From Caballeronia cordobensis (GTDB taxonomy: Bacteria; Pseudomonadota; Gammaproteobacteria; Burkholderiales; Burkholderiaceae): a stretch of DNA of 64,000 bases. The stretch spans positions 1 to 64,000 of the forward strand of contig NZ_FCNY02000024.1 of assembly GCF_001544575.2 (NCBI RefSeq). The letters run 5' to 3'. The position numbers and the translations under genes are program-made. Shown piece by piece: positions 56,875 to 64,000 of the stretch (position 1 is the stretch's first letter; each line of letters begins with the position of its first letter). Below the pieces are notes generated by a model. It made no database searches. It was not told the DNA's origin and was given only the letters and a program-made list of their open reading frames with translations.

Positions 56875-59427
56875 TTACCGCTTTTTGCGCGCCGCGCGTC
56901 CGCTCGACGCCGTCTTCGCCGTACCGCGCTTCTTCGGCGCGCCCGCACGCGCACCGGCGCCGGGCGCAGCGCCCTTCTTCGTGCCGCCGCGCGCGCGCGT
57001 GCTCGGCATGTCGTCGTCGGGCAACGGTCGAATGCGCGGACCCGAAAGCCCGCCGCCGCCCGACGCCAGCTCCGCACCGCCCGCCGGCGACGCCGACGGA
57101 CGCGGCGACGGCGGCTTCACCGGCGTATCGCGCACGAGACGGAAATCGATCTTGCGCGCATCGAGATCGACGCGGCTCACCTGCACGCGCACGCGATCCG
57201 ACATGCGGTAGCGGATACCGGTGCGCTCGCCGCGCAGCTCGTTCTTGATCTCGTCGTACTGGAAGTAGTCGGAGCCGAGTTCGGTCACATGCACGAGCCC
57301 TTCGATGAACAGCGAATCCAGTTGCACGAAGATGCCGAACGTCGTCACGCCGTTCACCATGCCGCCATATTCCTCGCCGAGCTTGTCGCGCATGAAGTAG
57401 CACTTGAGCCATGCTTCGACGTCGCGCGAGGCTTCGTCGGCGCGCCGTTCGTTCGACGAGCAGTGCAGCCCCAGCTCCTCCCAGATCGCCACGCTGTTGC
57501 GCGCGCGGCCGCGCGCCGTGTCGTCGGCTCTCTGCATTTCGCGTGCGGCCTTCGTGAGGCCGGTGCTCAGCGAGACATCGTGACCGACGTCCGGCAGATA
57601 CTTCTTGCCCTGCAGGATCGCGTAGATCGCGCGATGCGTGAGCAAGTCGGGATAACGGCGAATCGGGCTCGTGAAGTGCGCGTACGCCTCATACGCGAGA
57701 CCGAAATGGCCGATGTTGTCGGGGCTGTACACGGCCTGCTGCATCGAGCGCAGCACCATCGATTGCAGCATCTGCGCGTCGGGCCGGTCGCGAATCTGCG
57801 CGATCAACGCGGCATAGTCGCTCGCGTGCGGCTTGTCGCCGCCGGTCAGCGTCAGGCCGACGCCGCGCAGAAACGCGCGCAGATTCTCGAGCTTTTCTTC
57901 CGTCGGGCCCGCATGCACGCGATACAGCCCCGGATGCTTGTTGCGCTTCAGAAAATCCGCCGCGCAGACGTTCGCCGCGAGCATGCACTCCTCGATCAGC
58001 CGATGCGCGTCGTTGCGATGACGCGGCACGATCTGCTCGATCTTGCCCTGCGAATTCACGACGATATACGTCTCGGTCGTGTCGAAATCGATCGCGCCGC
58101 GTTTCTGGCGCGCGGCATGCAGCGCCTTGTAGACGCCATACAGATTTTGCAGATGCGGCAGCAGATCGGCGCGCTTCGCCGCTTCCGGGCCCTTCGTGTT
58201 GGTGAGCACGGCCGCGACTTCAGTGTAGGTCAGCCGCGCGGACGAATGCATCACGCCCGGATAGAACTGATACGCCTTGATCTCGCCGCGCGCGGTGATG
58301 ACCATGTCGCACACGAGCACGCAGCGATCGACATGCGGATTCAGCGAGCACAACCCGTTCGACAGCTTTTCCGGCAGCATCGGAATCACGCGGCGCGGGA
58401 AGTACACCGAGGTGCTGCGATCGAGCGCGTCGATGTCGAGCGCTTCGTTCGGGCGCACGTAATGCGAGACATCGGCGATCGCGACCAGCAGACGGAAACC
58501 CTGCCCGCGTCCGACCGCGACCGGCTCGCAATACACGGCGTCGTCGAAATCGCGCGCGTCTTCGCCGTCGATGGTGACGAGCGGCACGTCGCGCAAATCG
58601 ACGCGATGGCGAATATCCACCGGACGCACTTCATCGGGCAGCTTCGCGGCGGAGGCGAGCGCGGCATCGCTGAACTCATGCGGCACGCCGTATTTGCGCA
58701 CGGCGATCTCGATTTCCATGCCGGGATCGTCGATATCGCCGATCACTTCGATCACGCGCCCGAGCGGCTGCGAATGGCGGCTCGGGAAATCCGTCAGATC
58801 GACGGACACCACTTGCCCGACCTTCGCCTTCTTCGGATTTTGCGTGATGAGGATGTCGTGCCCGATGCGCTTGTCTTCCGGCACGAGAATGAGCGCGCCG
58901 TTTTCGTTGACGAGCCGCCCGATCACGCGCTTGTTCGCGCGCTCGGTCACTTCGACGATATGCCCTTCCGGCCGCCCGCGCCTGTCATACCCGACGATGC
59001 GCGCCAGCACGCGGTCGTTGTGCATGACCTTCTGCATTTCGCCGTTGGGCAGGAAGAGATCGTCCTGGCCGTCATCGCGAATCAGGAAGCCGAAGCCGTC
59101 GCGATGCCCTTGCACGCGGCCCGCCACGAAATTCGACGGATGCGTGAGTTGATAGTGGCCGCGCTTGTCGAGGCGGATCTGCCCGTCGCGTTCCATGGCC
59201 GCCAGTCGCTTGAAAAATCCTTCGCGCTCCTGGCGCTTGATCGACAGCGCTTCGGCGATGTCGTTCGCGGCATGCGGTGTCTCGCTCGTGCGCAGCACGC
59301 CGAGAATTTCTTCGCGGCTCGGAATCGGATACGGATATTTGCTCAAGGGCGTAGTCGTGATTTTTCTCGTTGGACGGGACTTTTGCGGTGCTTTGCAAAC
59401 AGGAAGGCGGTCATCGTTGCGAGTCAT
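56875..59427 (-). CDS. rnr: Ribonuclease R
   Basis: RNase R is a processive 3'-5' exoribonuclease that digests structured RNA. The 850-residue protein has an N-terminal helix-turn-helix, cold-shock domains, the RNB catalytic domain (EDARDFDDAVYCEP with its aspartates, RSTSVYFPRRVIPMLPEKL, SPIRRYPDLLTHRAI), an S1 domain and a basic, Ala/Gly/Pro-rich tail ending KTASSGRAARKKR. ATG 59427 has AGGA eleven bases upstream; a TTG at 59346 beginning LSKYPYPIP is an alternative start. The tRNA-Leu cluster lies on the other side, transcribed away. Confidence 0.97.
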   Translation of the reverse strand: MTRNDDRLPVCKAPQKSRPTRKITTTPLSKYPYPIPSREEILGVLRTSETPHAANDIAEALSIKRQEREGFFKRLAAMERDGQIRLDKRGHYQLTHPSNFVAGRVQGHRDGFGFLIRDDGQDDLFLPNGEMQKVMHNDRVLARIVGYDRRGRPEGHIVEVTERANKRVIGRLVNENGALILVPEDKRIGHDILITQNPKKAKVGQVVSVDLTDFPSRHSQPLGRVIEVIGDIDDPGMEIEIAVRKYGVPHEFSDAALASAAKLPDEVRPVDIRHRVDLRDVPLVTIDGEDARDFDDAVYCEPVAVGRGQGFRLLVAIADVSHYVRPNEALDIDALDRSTSVYFPRRVIPMLPEKLSNGLCSLNPHVDRCVLVCDMVITARGEIKAYQFYPGVMHSSARLTYTEVAAVLTNTKGPEAAKRADLLPHLQNLYGVYKALHAARQKRGAIDFDTTETYIVVNSQGKIEQIVPRHRNDAHRLIEECMLAANVCAADFLKRNKHPGLYRVHAGPTEEKLENLRAFLRGVGLTLTGGDKPHASDYAALIAQIRDRPDAQMLQSMVLRSMQQAVYSPDNIGHFGLAYEAYAHFTSPIRRYPDLLTHRAIYAILQGKKYLPDVGHDVSLSTGLTKAAREMQRADDTARGRARNSVAIWEELGLHCSSNERRADEASRDVEAWLKCYFMRDKLGEEYGGMVNGVTTFGIFVQLDSLFIEGLVHVTELGSDYFQYDEIKNELRGERTGIRYRMSDRVRVQVSRVDLDARKIDFRLVRDTPVKPPSPRPSASPAGGAELASGGGGLSGPRIRPLPDDDMPSTRARGGTKKGAAPGAGARAGAPKKRGTAKTASSGRAARKKR

Positions 59428-59513
59428 TCTAACACCCGTCCTTTAAGCGCCACGGGGCTTGCGGGCCGAGCGCGCCCGTCCCGCGCGGCGCGATGCGCAT
59501 TGCGTCGAAACGC

Positions 59514-59541
59514 TTGACAGACGCAAAGAGCCCGCTATAAT
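59514..59541 (+). promoter_or_regulatory. Sigma-70 promoter of the first tRNA-Leu gene
   Basis: Consensus TTGACA (59514-59519) and TATAAT (59536-59541), spaced by 16 bp, lie 30 bp before the tRNA. Both hexamers are perfect. Confidence 0.93.
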
Positions 59542-59571
59542 TGCGTTCTCTGCTGTTAAGCAACGCGCCTT

Positions 59572-59658
59572 GCCCAGGTGGCGGAATTGGTAGACGCACT
59601 AGGTTCAGGTCCTAGCGGTGGCAACACCGTGGAGGTTCGAGTCCTCTCTTGGGCACCA
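59572..59658 (+). tRNA. tRNA-Leu (anticodon CAG), copy 1
   Basis: 87 nt including the encoded CCA. It has the Leu-type long variable arm, the D-arm GGCGGAATTGGTAGACGC and the T-arm GGTTCGAGTCC. The anticodon CAG (59606-59608) reads CUG, a very common Leu codon in a high-GC genome. The acceptor stem has one G-U pair because the 3' strand reads CTTGGGC. Confidence 0.97.
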
Positions 59659-59669
59659 GATGTCGGAAC

Positions 59670-59698
59670 AAGCCACCTTCGGGTGGCTTTTTCTTTTT
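59670..59698 (+). terminator. Terminator after tRNA-Leu copy 1
   Basis: AAGCCACC, loop TTCG, GGTGGCTT followed by TTTCTTTTT. Confidence 0.88.
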
Positions 59699-59745
59699 GT
59701 GCGGAGACCGTGTTTTTGTTTCAGATGCGTTGTATGACGTTTCGA

Positions 59746-59773
59746 TTGACACGGCGTCCGTTCCCGCTAAAAT
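59746..59773 (+). promoter_or_regulatory. Promoter of tRNA-Leu copy 2
   Basis: TTGACA (59746-59751) and TAAAAT (59768-59773), spaced by 16 bp. The -10 lies inside the palindrome CCGCTAAAATAGCGG. Confidence 0.85.
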
Positions 59774-59795
59774 AGCGGGCTCGCTGTACCCCTTG

Positions 59796-59882
59796 GCCCA
59801 GGTGGCGGAATTGGTAGACGCACTAGGTTCAGGTCCTAGCGGTGGCAACACCGTGGAGGTTCGAGTCCTCTCTTGGGCACCA
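59796..59882 (+). tRNA. tRNA-Leu (anticodon CAG), copy 2
   Basis: Identical to copy 1 over all 87 bases, at a distance of exactly 224 bp. It has its own promoter and terminator, so each unit can be transcribed independently. Confidence 0.97.
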
Positions 59883-59893
59883 GATGTCGGAAC

Positions 59894-59922
59894 AAGCCAC
59901 CTTCGGGTGGCTTTTTCTTTTT
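59894..59922 (+). terminator. Terminator after tRNA-Leu copy 2
   Basis: Exact copy of the hairpin and T-run after tRNA copy 1. Confidence 0.88.
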
Positions 59923-59969
59923 GTGCGGAGACCGTGTTTTTGTTTCAGATGCGTTGTATGACGTTTCGA

Positions 59970-59997
59970 TTGACACGGCGTCCGTTCCCGCTAAAAT
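59970..59997 (+). promoter_or_regulatory. Promoter of tRNA-Leu copy 3
   Basis: TTGACA and TAAAAT spaced by 16 bp, an exact copy of the promoter of tRNA copy 2, again over CCGCTAAAATAGCGG. Confidence 0.85.
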
Positions 59998-60019
59998 AGC
60001 GGGCTCGCTGTACCCCTTG

Positions 60020-60106
60020 GCCCAGGTGGCGGAATTGGTAGACGCACTAGGTTCAGGTCCTAGCGGTGGCAACACCGTGGAGGTTCGAGTCCTCTCCTGG
60101 GCACCA
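60020..60106 (+). tRNA. tRNA-Leu (anticodon CAG), copy 3
   Basis: Same as copies 1 and 2 except one base: C at 60097 where they have T, which turns the G-U acceptor pair into G-C. This copy has the fully paired acceptor stem. Confidence 0.97.
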
Positions 60107-60150
60107 AGGTCCTTCTTTCGCGAGACGCTTGAATAAGCGCATCGCAAGCA

Positions 60151-60182
60151 AAAACCCCACGCATTGTCGTGGGGTTTTTTGT
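60151..60182 (+). terminator. Terminator after tRNA-Leu copy 3
   Basis: AAAACCCCAC, loop GCATTGTC, GTGGGGTTTTTTGTT; different from the terminators of the other two units. Confidence 0.88.
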
Positions 60183-60271
60183 TTTCCGGCTGCCCTTTCC
60201 CGAAACGCGAAACGGCCGCCCGCGCACGAAGCGAGGCGGCCGGTTCAGGGCCGCCAAAACTTCCGTCCGGG

Positions 60272-60709
60272 CTAATCCTGCTCATCGTCCTCGAACGTCA
60301 GCAGACGAATCAACCGCAAGAGCTCCCCACGGTCGATGACGCCGTCGGCATGATGCCGGACATCGCGCAGCCAGTTCATCGTCATCTCGGACAAGCCGAG
60401 TTCGCGCGTGATTGCCGAAACCGGCACCTCCCGTTCCAGGAAAACGAGCGCCAGGTACGTGGCAAGTAGCGTCGGCTTACCCCTGGCGTCTCGGTACAAG
60501 CCATCTCCTTTGCGCGCTGTCGATTCACGGACGTGCCTCAGCATTTCCATATCCAGCCGGACATGCACGTAACGCGTTTCCGGGATCAGAAAGTACAACA
60601 GGTCGCCCGTTTGCAAAACCCAATCCACAATGTCGACGTAATCCGGCACCGCGCCGATATTTAGCCTGACTAATTGATCGCTAATCTCCATGTTCAAATA
60701 TGCTCCCAT
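60272..60709 (-). CDS. Hypothetical protein, no family recognised
   Basis: The 145-residue acidic, probably soluble protein starts MGAYLNMEISDQLV (ATG 60709); ATG 60691 with GGAG eleven bases before it is an equal alternative, and GTG 60715 is in frame. It has no signal peptide or membrane segment. The middle is basic (VRLDMEMLRHVRESTARKGD); the C-terminal half looks helical and could contain a helix-turn-helix (VSAITRELGLSEMTMNWLRD). It ends LLTFEDDEQD. Base composition is a little lower in GC than its neighbours. I do not recognise a function. It is isolated between the tRNA cluster and a divergent fadE. Confidence 0.75.
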   Translation of the reverse strand: MGAYLNMEISDQLVRLNIGAVPDYVDIVDWVLQTGDLLYFLIPETRYVHVRLDMEMLRHVRESTARKGDGLYRDARGKPTLLATYLALVFLEREVPVSAITRELGLSEMTMNWLRDVRHHADGVIDRGELLRLIRLLTFEDDEQD

Positions 60710-61020
60710 GGCCACCCCACTCGTGGCAGGTGGTCACAACAAAAGCCCCCGTGTTGTGACTTGCTGCGGCCAGTCCCGCAAAGAATGTCGCGCAGCACCC
60801 TTTGACGCCCCGCAGAGGCGGGGCGTCAAAAATCTTTCGGATTTATTTGTTTAGTATTTCGAACTAATCGCGCTGGAGTATTTCGCAAAAAGTCAAGAAC
60901 GCAGAATAGCTCCCGCATATTGGGCGCCGAAGTAGATCCGTCTTAAACGCCCCCTCGTGCGCGAAAAAGCACTCCGTGGCATAAAGGATGCTCAGCGGTA
61001 AGCAACCTCGGAGATCCGTG
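60710..61020. other. Divergent region between the hypothetical gene and fadE
   Basis: This 310-bp stretch has GTCACAACA and TGTTGTGAC (60733-60759) and a perfect 13-bp inverted repeat at 60802-60831. The right part (60835-60900) is AT-rich and has AGTATTTCG twice, 19 bp apart. No gene is supported. The fadE promoter should lie to the right, but a clear hexamer pair is not seen. Confidence 0.5.
60802..60831. repeat. Perfect 13-bp inverted repeat
   Basis: TTTGACGCCCCGC, loop AGAG, GCGGGGCGTCAAA. It lies upstream of two divergent genes, so it is not placed as their terminator, and no T-run of four or more follows it directly on either strand. Confidence 0.75.
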
Positions 61021-63513
61021 ATGCCCGCTCTCTACGTCATCGCTTTCCTCCTGCTCGGCGGCGCGCTCACCTTTCTGCAAGCGCCCGCTCTGGCGTGGCT
61101 CGCCGCGCTTGCGCTCTGGGTGGCCGCGGGACCGTTCATCGGCGTGACCGGCGCGATCGGCGTCGCCCTGCTTTCCATCGTCTTCGTGCTGCCGGCTTTC
61201 GTGCTCGCCGTCCCGCCGTTGCGACGCGCGCTCATCAGTCGGCGCGTGTTCGTCGCCTTTCGCAAGATGCTGCCGGAGATGTCGTCGACGGAGCGCGACG
61301 CCATCGAAGCCGGCACCGTCTGGTGGGACGCCGAACTCTTCTCCGGCCGCCCCCGATGGGATCGCCTGCTCGCACACGGCGCGCCGGCGCTGACGCCGGA
61401 AGAACAAAGCTTCATCGACCATGAATGCGCGCGGCTGTGCGAGCTGTCGAACGACTCGGACACGACCGCGATCTGGCAAGACCTGTCGCCGCAAGCGTGG
61501 GCGTACATCAAGGAACAGGGCTTTCTCGGCATGATCATCCCGAAGCGATACGGCGGTAAGGCGTTCTCCGCGTATGCGCATTCTCAGGTCATCATGAAGC
61601 TCTCGACGCATTCTTCGGCGGCGGCGGTGTCGGTCATGGTGCCGAATTCGCTCGGGCCGGCCGAACTGCTGCTGCACTACGGCACCGACGCACAGAAGGA
61701 TCACTACCTGCCGCGGCTCGCGCGCGGCGACGACATTCCCTGCTTCGCGCTCACGAGCCCGTATGCCGGATCGGACGCCGCCGCGATTCCCGATGTCGGC
61801 ATCGTGTGCCGCGGCGAGCACGAAGGACGCGAGGCGCTCGGCTTTCGCGTGACGTGGGACAAGCGCTACATCACGCTCGGGCCGATCGCAACCGTGCTCG
61901 GCCTCGCCTTTCGCGCCCTCGACCCCGATCATCTGCTCGGCGACGCCGACGCGCCCGGCATTACCTGCGCGCTCATTCCGACGAAGCATCCCGGCGTGCA
62001 TATCGGCCGCAGACACTGGCCGCTCAACGCGGTATTCCAGAACGGCCCGAACTGGGGCCGCGACGTCTTCATCCCGATGGACTGGGTCATCGGCGGACGC
62101 GCGCAGGTCGGCAATGGCTGGCGCATGCTGATGGAATGCCTCGCCGCCGGCCGCGCGATCTCGCTGCCTTCGTCGAACGTCGGCATGGCGAAGCTCGCCG
62201 TGCGCGGCACGGGCGCGTATGCCGCCGCGCGCCGCCAGTTCCGCACGCCGATCGGGCGCTTCGAGGGCATCCAGGAAGCGCTCGGGCGCATGGGCGGCAA
62301 TCTCTACGTGATGGACGCCGCGCGCCGCCTGTCCGCGCAGGCCGTGGATCTCGGCGAAAAGCCCTCGGTGATATCGGCGATCGCGAAATATCACATCACG
62401 GAACGCGCGCGCAAGGTGATCAACGACGGCATGGACGTGGTCGCGGGCAAGGGCATCTGCATGGGGCCGTCGAACTTCCTCGCGCGCGCGTATCAGCAGA
62501 TGCCCATTTCGATCACCGTCGAAGGCGCGAACATTCTTACGCGCTGTCTCATCATCTTCGGACAGGGCGCGATTCGTTGTCACCCGTACGTGCTGAAGGA
62601 AATGGCCGCCACGCGCGACGACGATTCACGCGCCTTCGATGCCGCATTCTTCGGGCATGCGAGCTTTCTGGCGTCGAACGCCATGCGCAGCCTGCTCTAC
62701 GCGTTCGGCGCGGGCGCGCTGAGCCGCGGCCCCGCGCGCGCCGATGCGCGCCTTGCGTCCTTCTACCGCGCCGCCACGCGTCTCTCGAGCGCGTTCGCCC
62801 TGTTCGCGGATGTGTCGATGCTCGCGCTCGGCGGCGATCTGAAGCGGCGCGAACGGCTTTCGGCGCGGCTCGGCGACATCCTCTCGCAGTTGTATCTGCT
62901 CTCCGCGACGCTCAAGCGTTTCGAGGACGACGGCCGTCCCGACAGCGATCTGCCGCTCGTGCGCTGGGCCGCCGAAGACACGCTGTATCAGGCGCGCGCC
63001 GCCTTCGATGGCCTGCTCGCGAACTATCCGAACCGCGCGGCGGCGGCGTTGCTGCGCGCCATCGCGTTTCCTTTCGGCCTGCCGCACGCGCCGAGCGCCG
63101 ACGCGCTGGGCAACGACATCGCCATGCTGATGCAAACGCCCGCCCCCGCGCGCGAGCGCCTTCTCGCGGGCTCGCACGTTTCGTCGTTCGACACCGATCC
63201 GGTCGCGCGCGGCGAGAAGCTGCTCGCGCTGACGCCCGCGGTCGCGGCGCTGGAATCGCGTCTGCGCGATGCCGTCAAAGCGGGCCAGACCGCGCCGCTG
63301 CCGCAAAGCCCGCAAGACATCGAAGCGTGGGCGCGGGCCGCCGCCGGGCGCGGCCTCATCGACGAAAACGAGCGGGCACTCCTGACCGAATGGGCCGCCC
63401 ATGCGCGCGAAGCCGTGAAAGTCGATGATTTTTCCGCAGACTTCGGTATCCTCGAAGCATTGCAAAAGCGCAACGCGGCGCTCGAACGGCAGTGGCCCGA
63501 GCGCATCGACTGA
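61021..63513 (+). CDS. fadE: Acyl-CoA dehydrogenase FadE
   Basis: FadE performs the first step of fatty-acid beta-oxidation. The 830-residue protein has two N-terminal membrane segments (about residues 1-60), the acyl-CoA dehydrogenase middle domain (PCFALTSPYAGSDAAAIPD), the FAD-binding C-terminal domain (GRFEGIQEALGRMGGNLYVM) and the extra FadE C-terminal domain (DUF1974). ATG 61021 is the likely start; the frame stays open to 60988. It starts a fatty-acid operon, since a FabG-like gene follows by 54 bp. Confidence 0.95.
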   Translation: MPALYVIAFLLLGGALTFLQAPALAWLAALALWVAAGPFIGVTGAIGVALLSIVFVLPAFVLAVPPLRRALISRRVFVAFRKMLPEMSSTERDAIEAGTVWWDAELFSGRPRWDRLLAHGAPALTPEEQSFIDHECARLCELSNDSDTTAIWQDLSPQAWAYIKEQGFLGMIIPKRYGGKAFSAYAHSQVIMKLSTHSSAAAVSVMVPNSLGPAELLLHYGTDAQKDHYLPRLARGDDIPCFALTSPYAGSDAAAIPDVGIVCRGEHEGREALGFRVTWDKRYITLGPIATVLGLAFRALDPDHLLGDADAPGITCALIPTKHPGVHIGRRHWPLNAVFQNGPNWGRDVFIPMDWVIGGRAQVGNGWRMLMECLAAGRAISLPSSNVGMAKLAVRGTGAYAAARRQFRTPIGRFEGIQEALGRMGGNLYVMDAARRLSAQAVDLGEKPSVISAIAKYHITERARKVINDGMDVVAGKGICMGPSNFLARAYQQMPISITVEGANILTRCLIIFGQGAIRCHPYVLKEMAATRDDDSRAFDAAFFGHASFLASNAMRSLLYAFGAGALSRGPARADARLASFYRAATRLSSAFALFADVSMLALGGDLKRRERLSARLGDILSQLYLLSATLKRFEDDGRPDSDLPLVRWAAEDTLYQARAAFDGLLANYPNRAAAALLRAIAFPFGLPHAPSADALGNDIAMLMQTPAPARERLLAGSHVSSFDTDPVARGEKLLALTPAVAALESRLRDAVKAGQTAPLPQSPQDIEAWARAAAGRGLIDENERALLTEWAAHAREAVKVDDFSADFGILEALQKRNAALERQWPERID

Positions 63514-63567
63514 AGCAGGAAGGCCCCGAAACCACGCCGCGCCCCTTCGACGACCGATTGCCAATCG

Positions 63568-64000
63568 ATGAAAGACCGCTATCTCGACTTCGTCAATTCG
63601 CCCTTCGGCACGAGCATCGCGCGCTCGCTCGGCCTGCCGCGTCCCGAGGTTTTACGCCGCCATCGCGCGGATCGCGCCGAGTTCGGCGGCATGGCGGCGA
63701 TCGGCGCGGGGCCGTCGCCGGCGCGCTTCGACGACCTCTTGGCCGTGCTGTCCGCCATCGGCATGACGAGCGTCGCGCACGAAAGCGCCGCGGGCTGGCT
63801 GCCCGTCGCCGCGCGCCACGGCGCGATGAGCGGGCGCTTCGAGCCGCGCGTGCGCGAATCGCTCGCGAGCGAGCGCGTCGAAGCGCTGATCTTCGATGCG
63901 ACCGGCATCGCGCACGGCAGCGAACTGCATGCGCTCTACGCGTTCTTTCACGACGCGCTGCGCTCGCTCGCGAAAAGCGGCCGCATCGTCGTGCTCGGCC
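63568..64000 (+). CDS. FabG-like 3-oxoacyl-ACP reductase (high-molecular-weight type), N-terminal part
   Basis: The frame from ATG 63568 (MKDRYLDFVNSPFGTSIARS) stays open to the window edge, 144 codons. It starts like the larger, about 450-residue SDR-type 3-oxoacyl-ACP reductases, with a vestigial N-terminal Rossmann domain (VEALIFDATGI and RIVVLG are visible) and a catalytic domain that would lie beyond the window. It probably works with FadE in fatty-acid oxidation or in a related acyl-CoA pathway. The truncation is the window edge, not a mutation. Confidence 0.75.
   Translation, partial: MKDRYLDFVNSPFGTSIARSLGLPRPEVLRRHRADRAEFGGMAAIGAGPSPARFDDLLAVLSAIGMTSVAHESAAGWLPVAARHGAMSGRFEPRVRESLASERVEALIFDATGIAHGSELHALYAFFHDALRSLAKSGRIVVLG

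Larger units (their letters stand above)
59572..60019 (+). repeat. Two exact 224-bp tandem repeats carrying tRNA-Leu
   Basis: The unit 59572-59795 is repeated as 59796-60019 with no difference that I can see. Each contains a tRNA, a terminator and the promoter for the next tRNA. A third, partial unit (the tRNA only) follows. Confidence 0.95.

Noticed and set aside
56827-59517. 896-codon plus-strand frame opposite rnr
   Set aside because: Shadow of rnr; the translation is low complexity and Arg/His-rich.
59572-60106. Possible CRISPR array because of spaced identical repeats
   Set aside because: The repeated units are complete tRNA genes with promoters and terminators, 224 bp long, and the spacers are identical rather than unique.
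60802-60831. Rho-independent terminator
   Set aside because: The stem is perfect but it lies upstream of both divergent genes and no T-run follows in the right direction on either strand.
59572-61020. Genomic island integrated at the tRNA-Leu genes
   Set aside because: No integrase, no repeated tRNA 3' end downstream and no mobile genes; the flanking genes are core functions.

Overview
This 64-kb window is chromosomal DNA of a high-GC betaproteobacterium, almost certainly Burkholderiaceae in the broad Burkholderia sense (Paraburkholderia, Caballeronia or Burkholderia). The assignment rests on gene order and protein character: the surE-pcm-nlpD-rpoS block, the ffs-dnaX-ybaB-recR block, trxA-rho followed by a cysteine-free type B L31, and aat-bpt before pyrD. 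There is no prophage, insertion sequence, CRISPR array, rRNA operon or replication origin. Most of the window is core genome. Gene names come from reading the translations for family motifs; no database search was run.

Layout. 1-8.4 kb: the end of an upstream gene with two hairpins, then a leftward run rlmD, a PolB-type 3'-5' exonuclease, rpoS, nlpD, pcm, surE, followed by a quinone oxidoreductase and a family 9 glycosyltransferase. 8.6-16.5 kb: a leftward train from the 4.5S RNA (ffs) through dnaX, ybaB and recR, continuing into a DUF1653 gene, a CaiB-type CoA-transferase and an SsuABC/TauABC-like ABC importer. 16.8-23.4 kb: trxA, rho, an MtfA-like peptidase, L31, an ArnT-like transferase and a MATE exporter, all rightward. 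23.5-33.1 kb: a very large bacterial alpha-2-macroglobulin with pbpC, a ComEA-like helix-hairpin-helix protein and a YidB-like protein. 33.3-42.9 kb: clpB, an NsrR-type regulator divergent from a group III truncated haemoglobin, molybdopterin genes (moeA-moaD-moaE), a NUDIX hydrolase, the two N-end-rule transferases aat and bpt, and pyrD.

43-54 kb is the most accessory-looking part. It holds a polar amino-acid importer lacking a nearby ATPase gene, a Gfo/Idh/MocA oxidoreductase with a DgoR/FadR-like regulator, a stand-alone GT4 glycosyltransferase, an ElaA acetyltransferase, an orphan DUF1839 gene, about 1 kb without a convincing gene, a Crp/Fnr regulator, a polyprenyl-phosphate glucose phosphotransferase and a PadR regulator. 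54-64 kb returns to core functions: rpiA, a SirB2-like membrane protein, an AmiD-like amidase, rlmB, rnr, three tandem tRNA-Leu(CAG) genes on exact 224-bp repeats, one unrecognised protein, and a fadE gene followed by the start of a FabG-like reductase.

Themes: envelope and peptidoglycan upkeep (nlpD, pbpC with alpha-2-macroglobulin, amidase, ArnT-like and GT9 transferases), stress and protein quality control (rpoS, clpB, pcm, MtfA, NsrR with globin, aat/bpt) and RNA metabolism (rlmD, rlmB, rnr, rho). I found no clearly new multi-gene system. The observations most worth checking are the tRNA-Leu triplication, the DUF1839/50-51 kb region, the unrecognised 60.3-kb gene with perfect inverted repeats upstream, and the CoA-transferase/importer block joined to the recR train.
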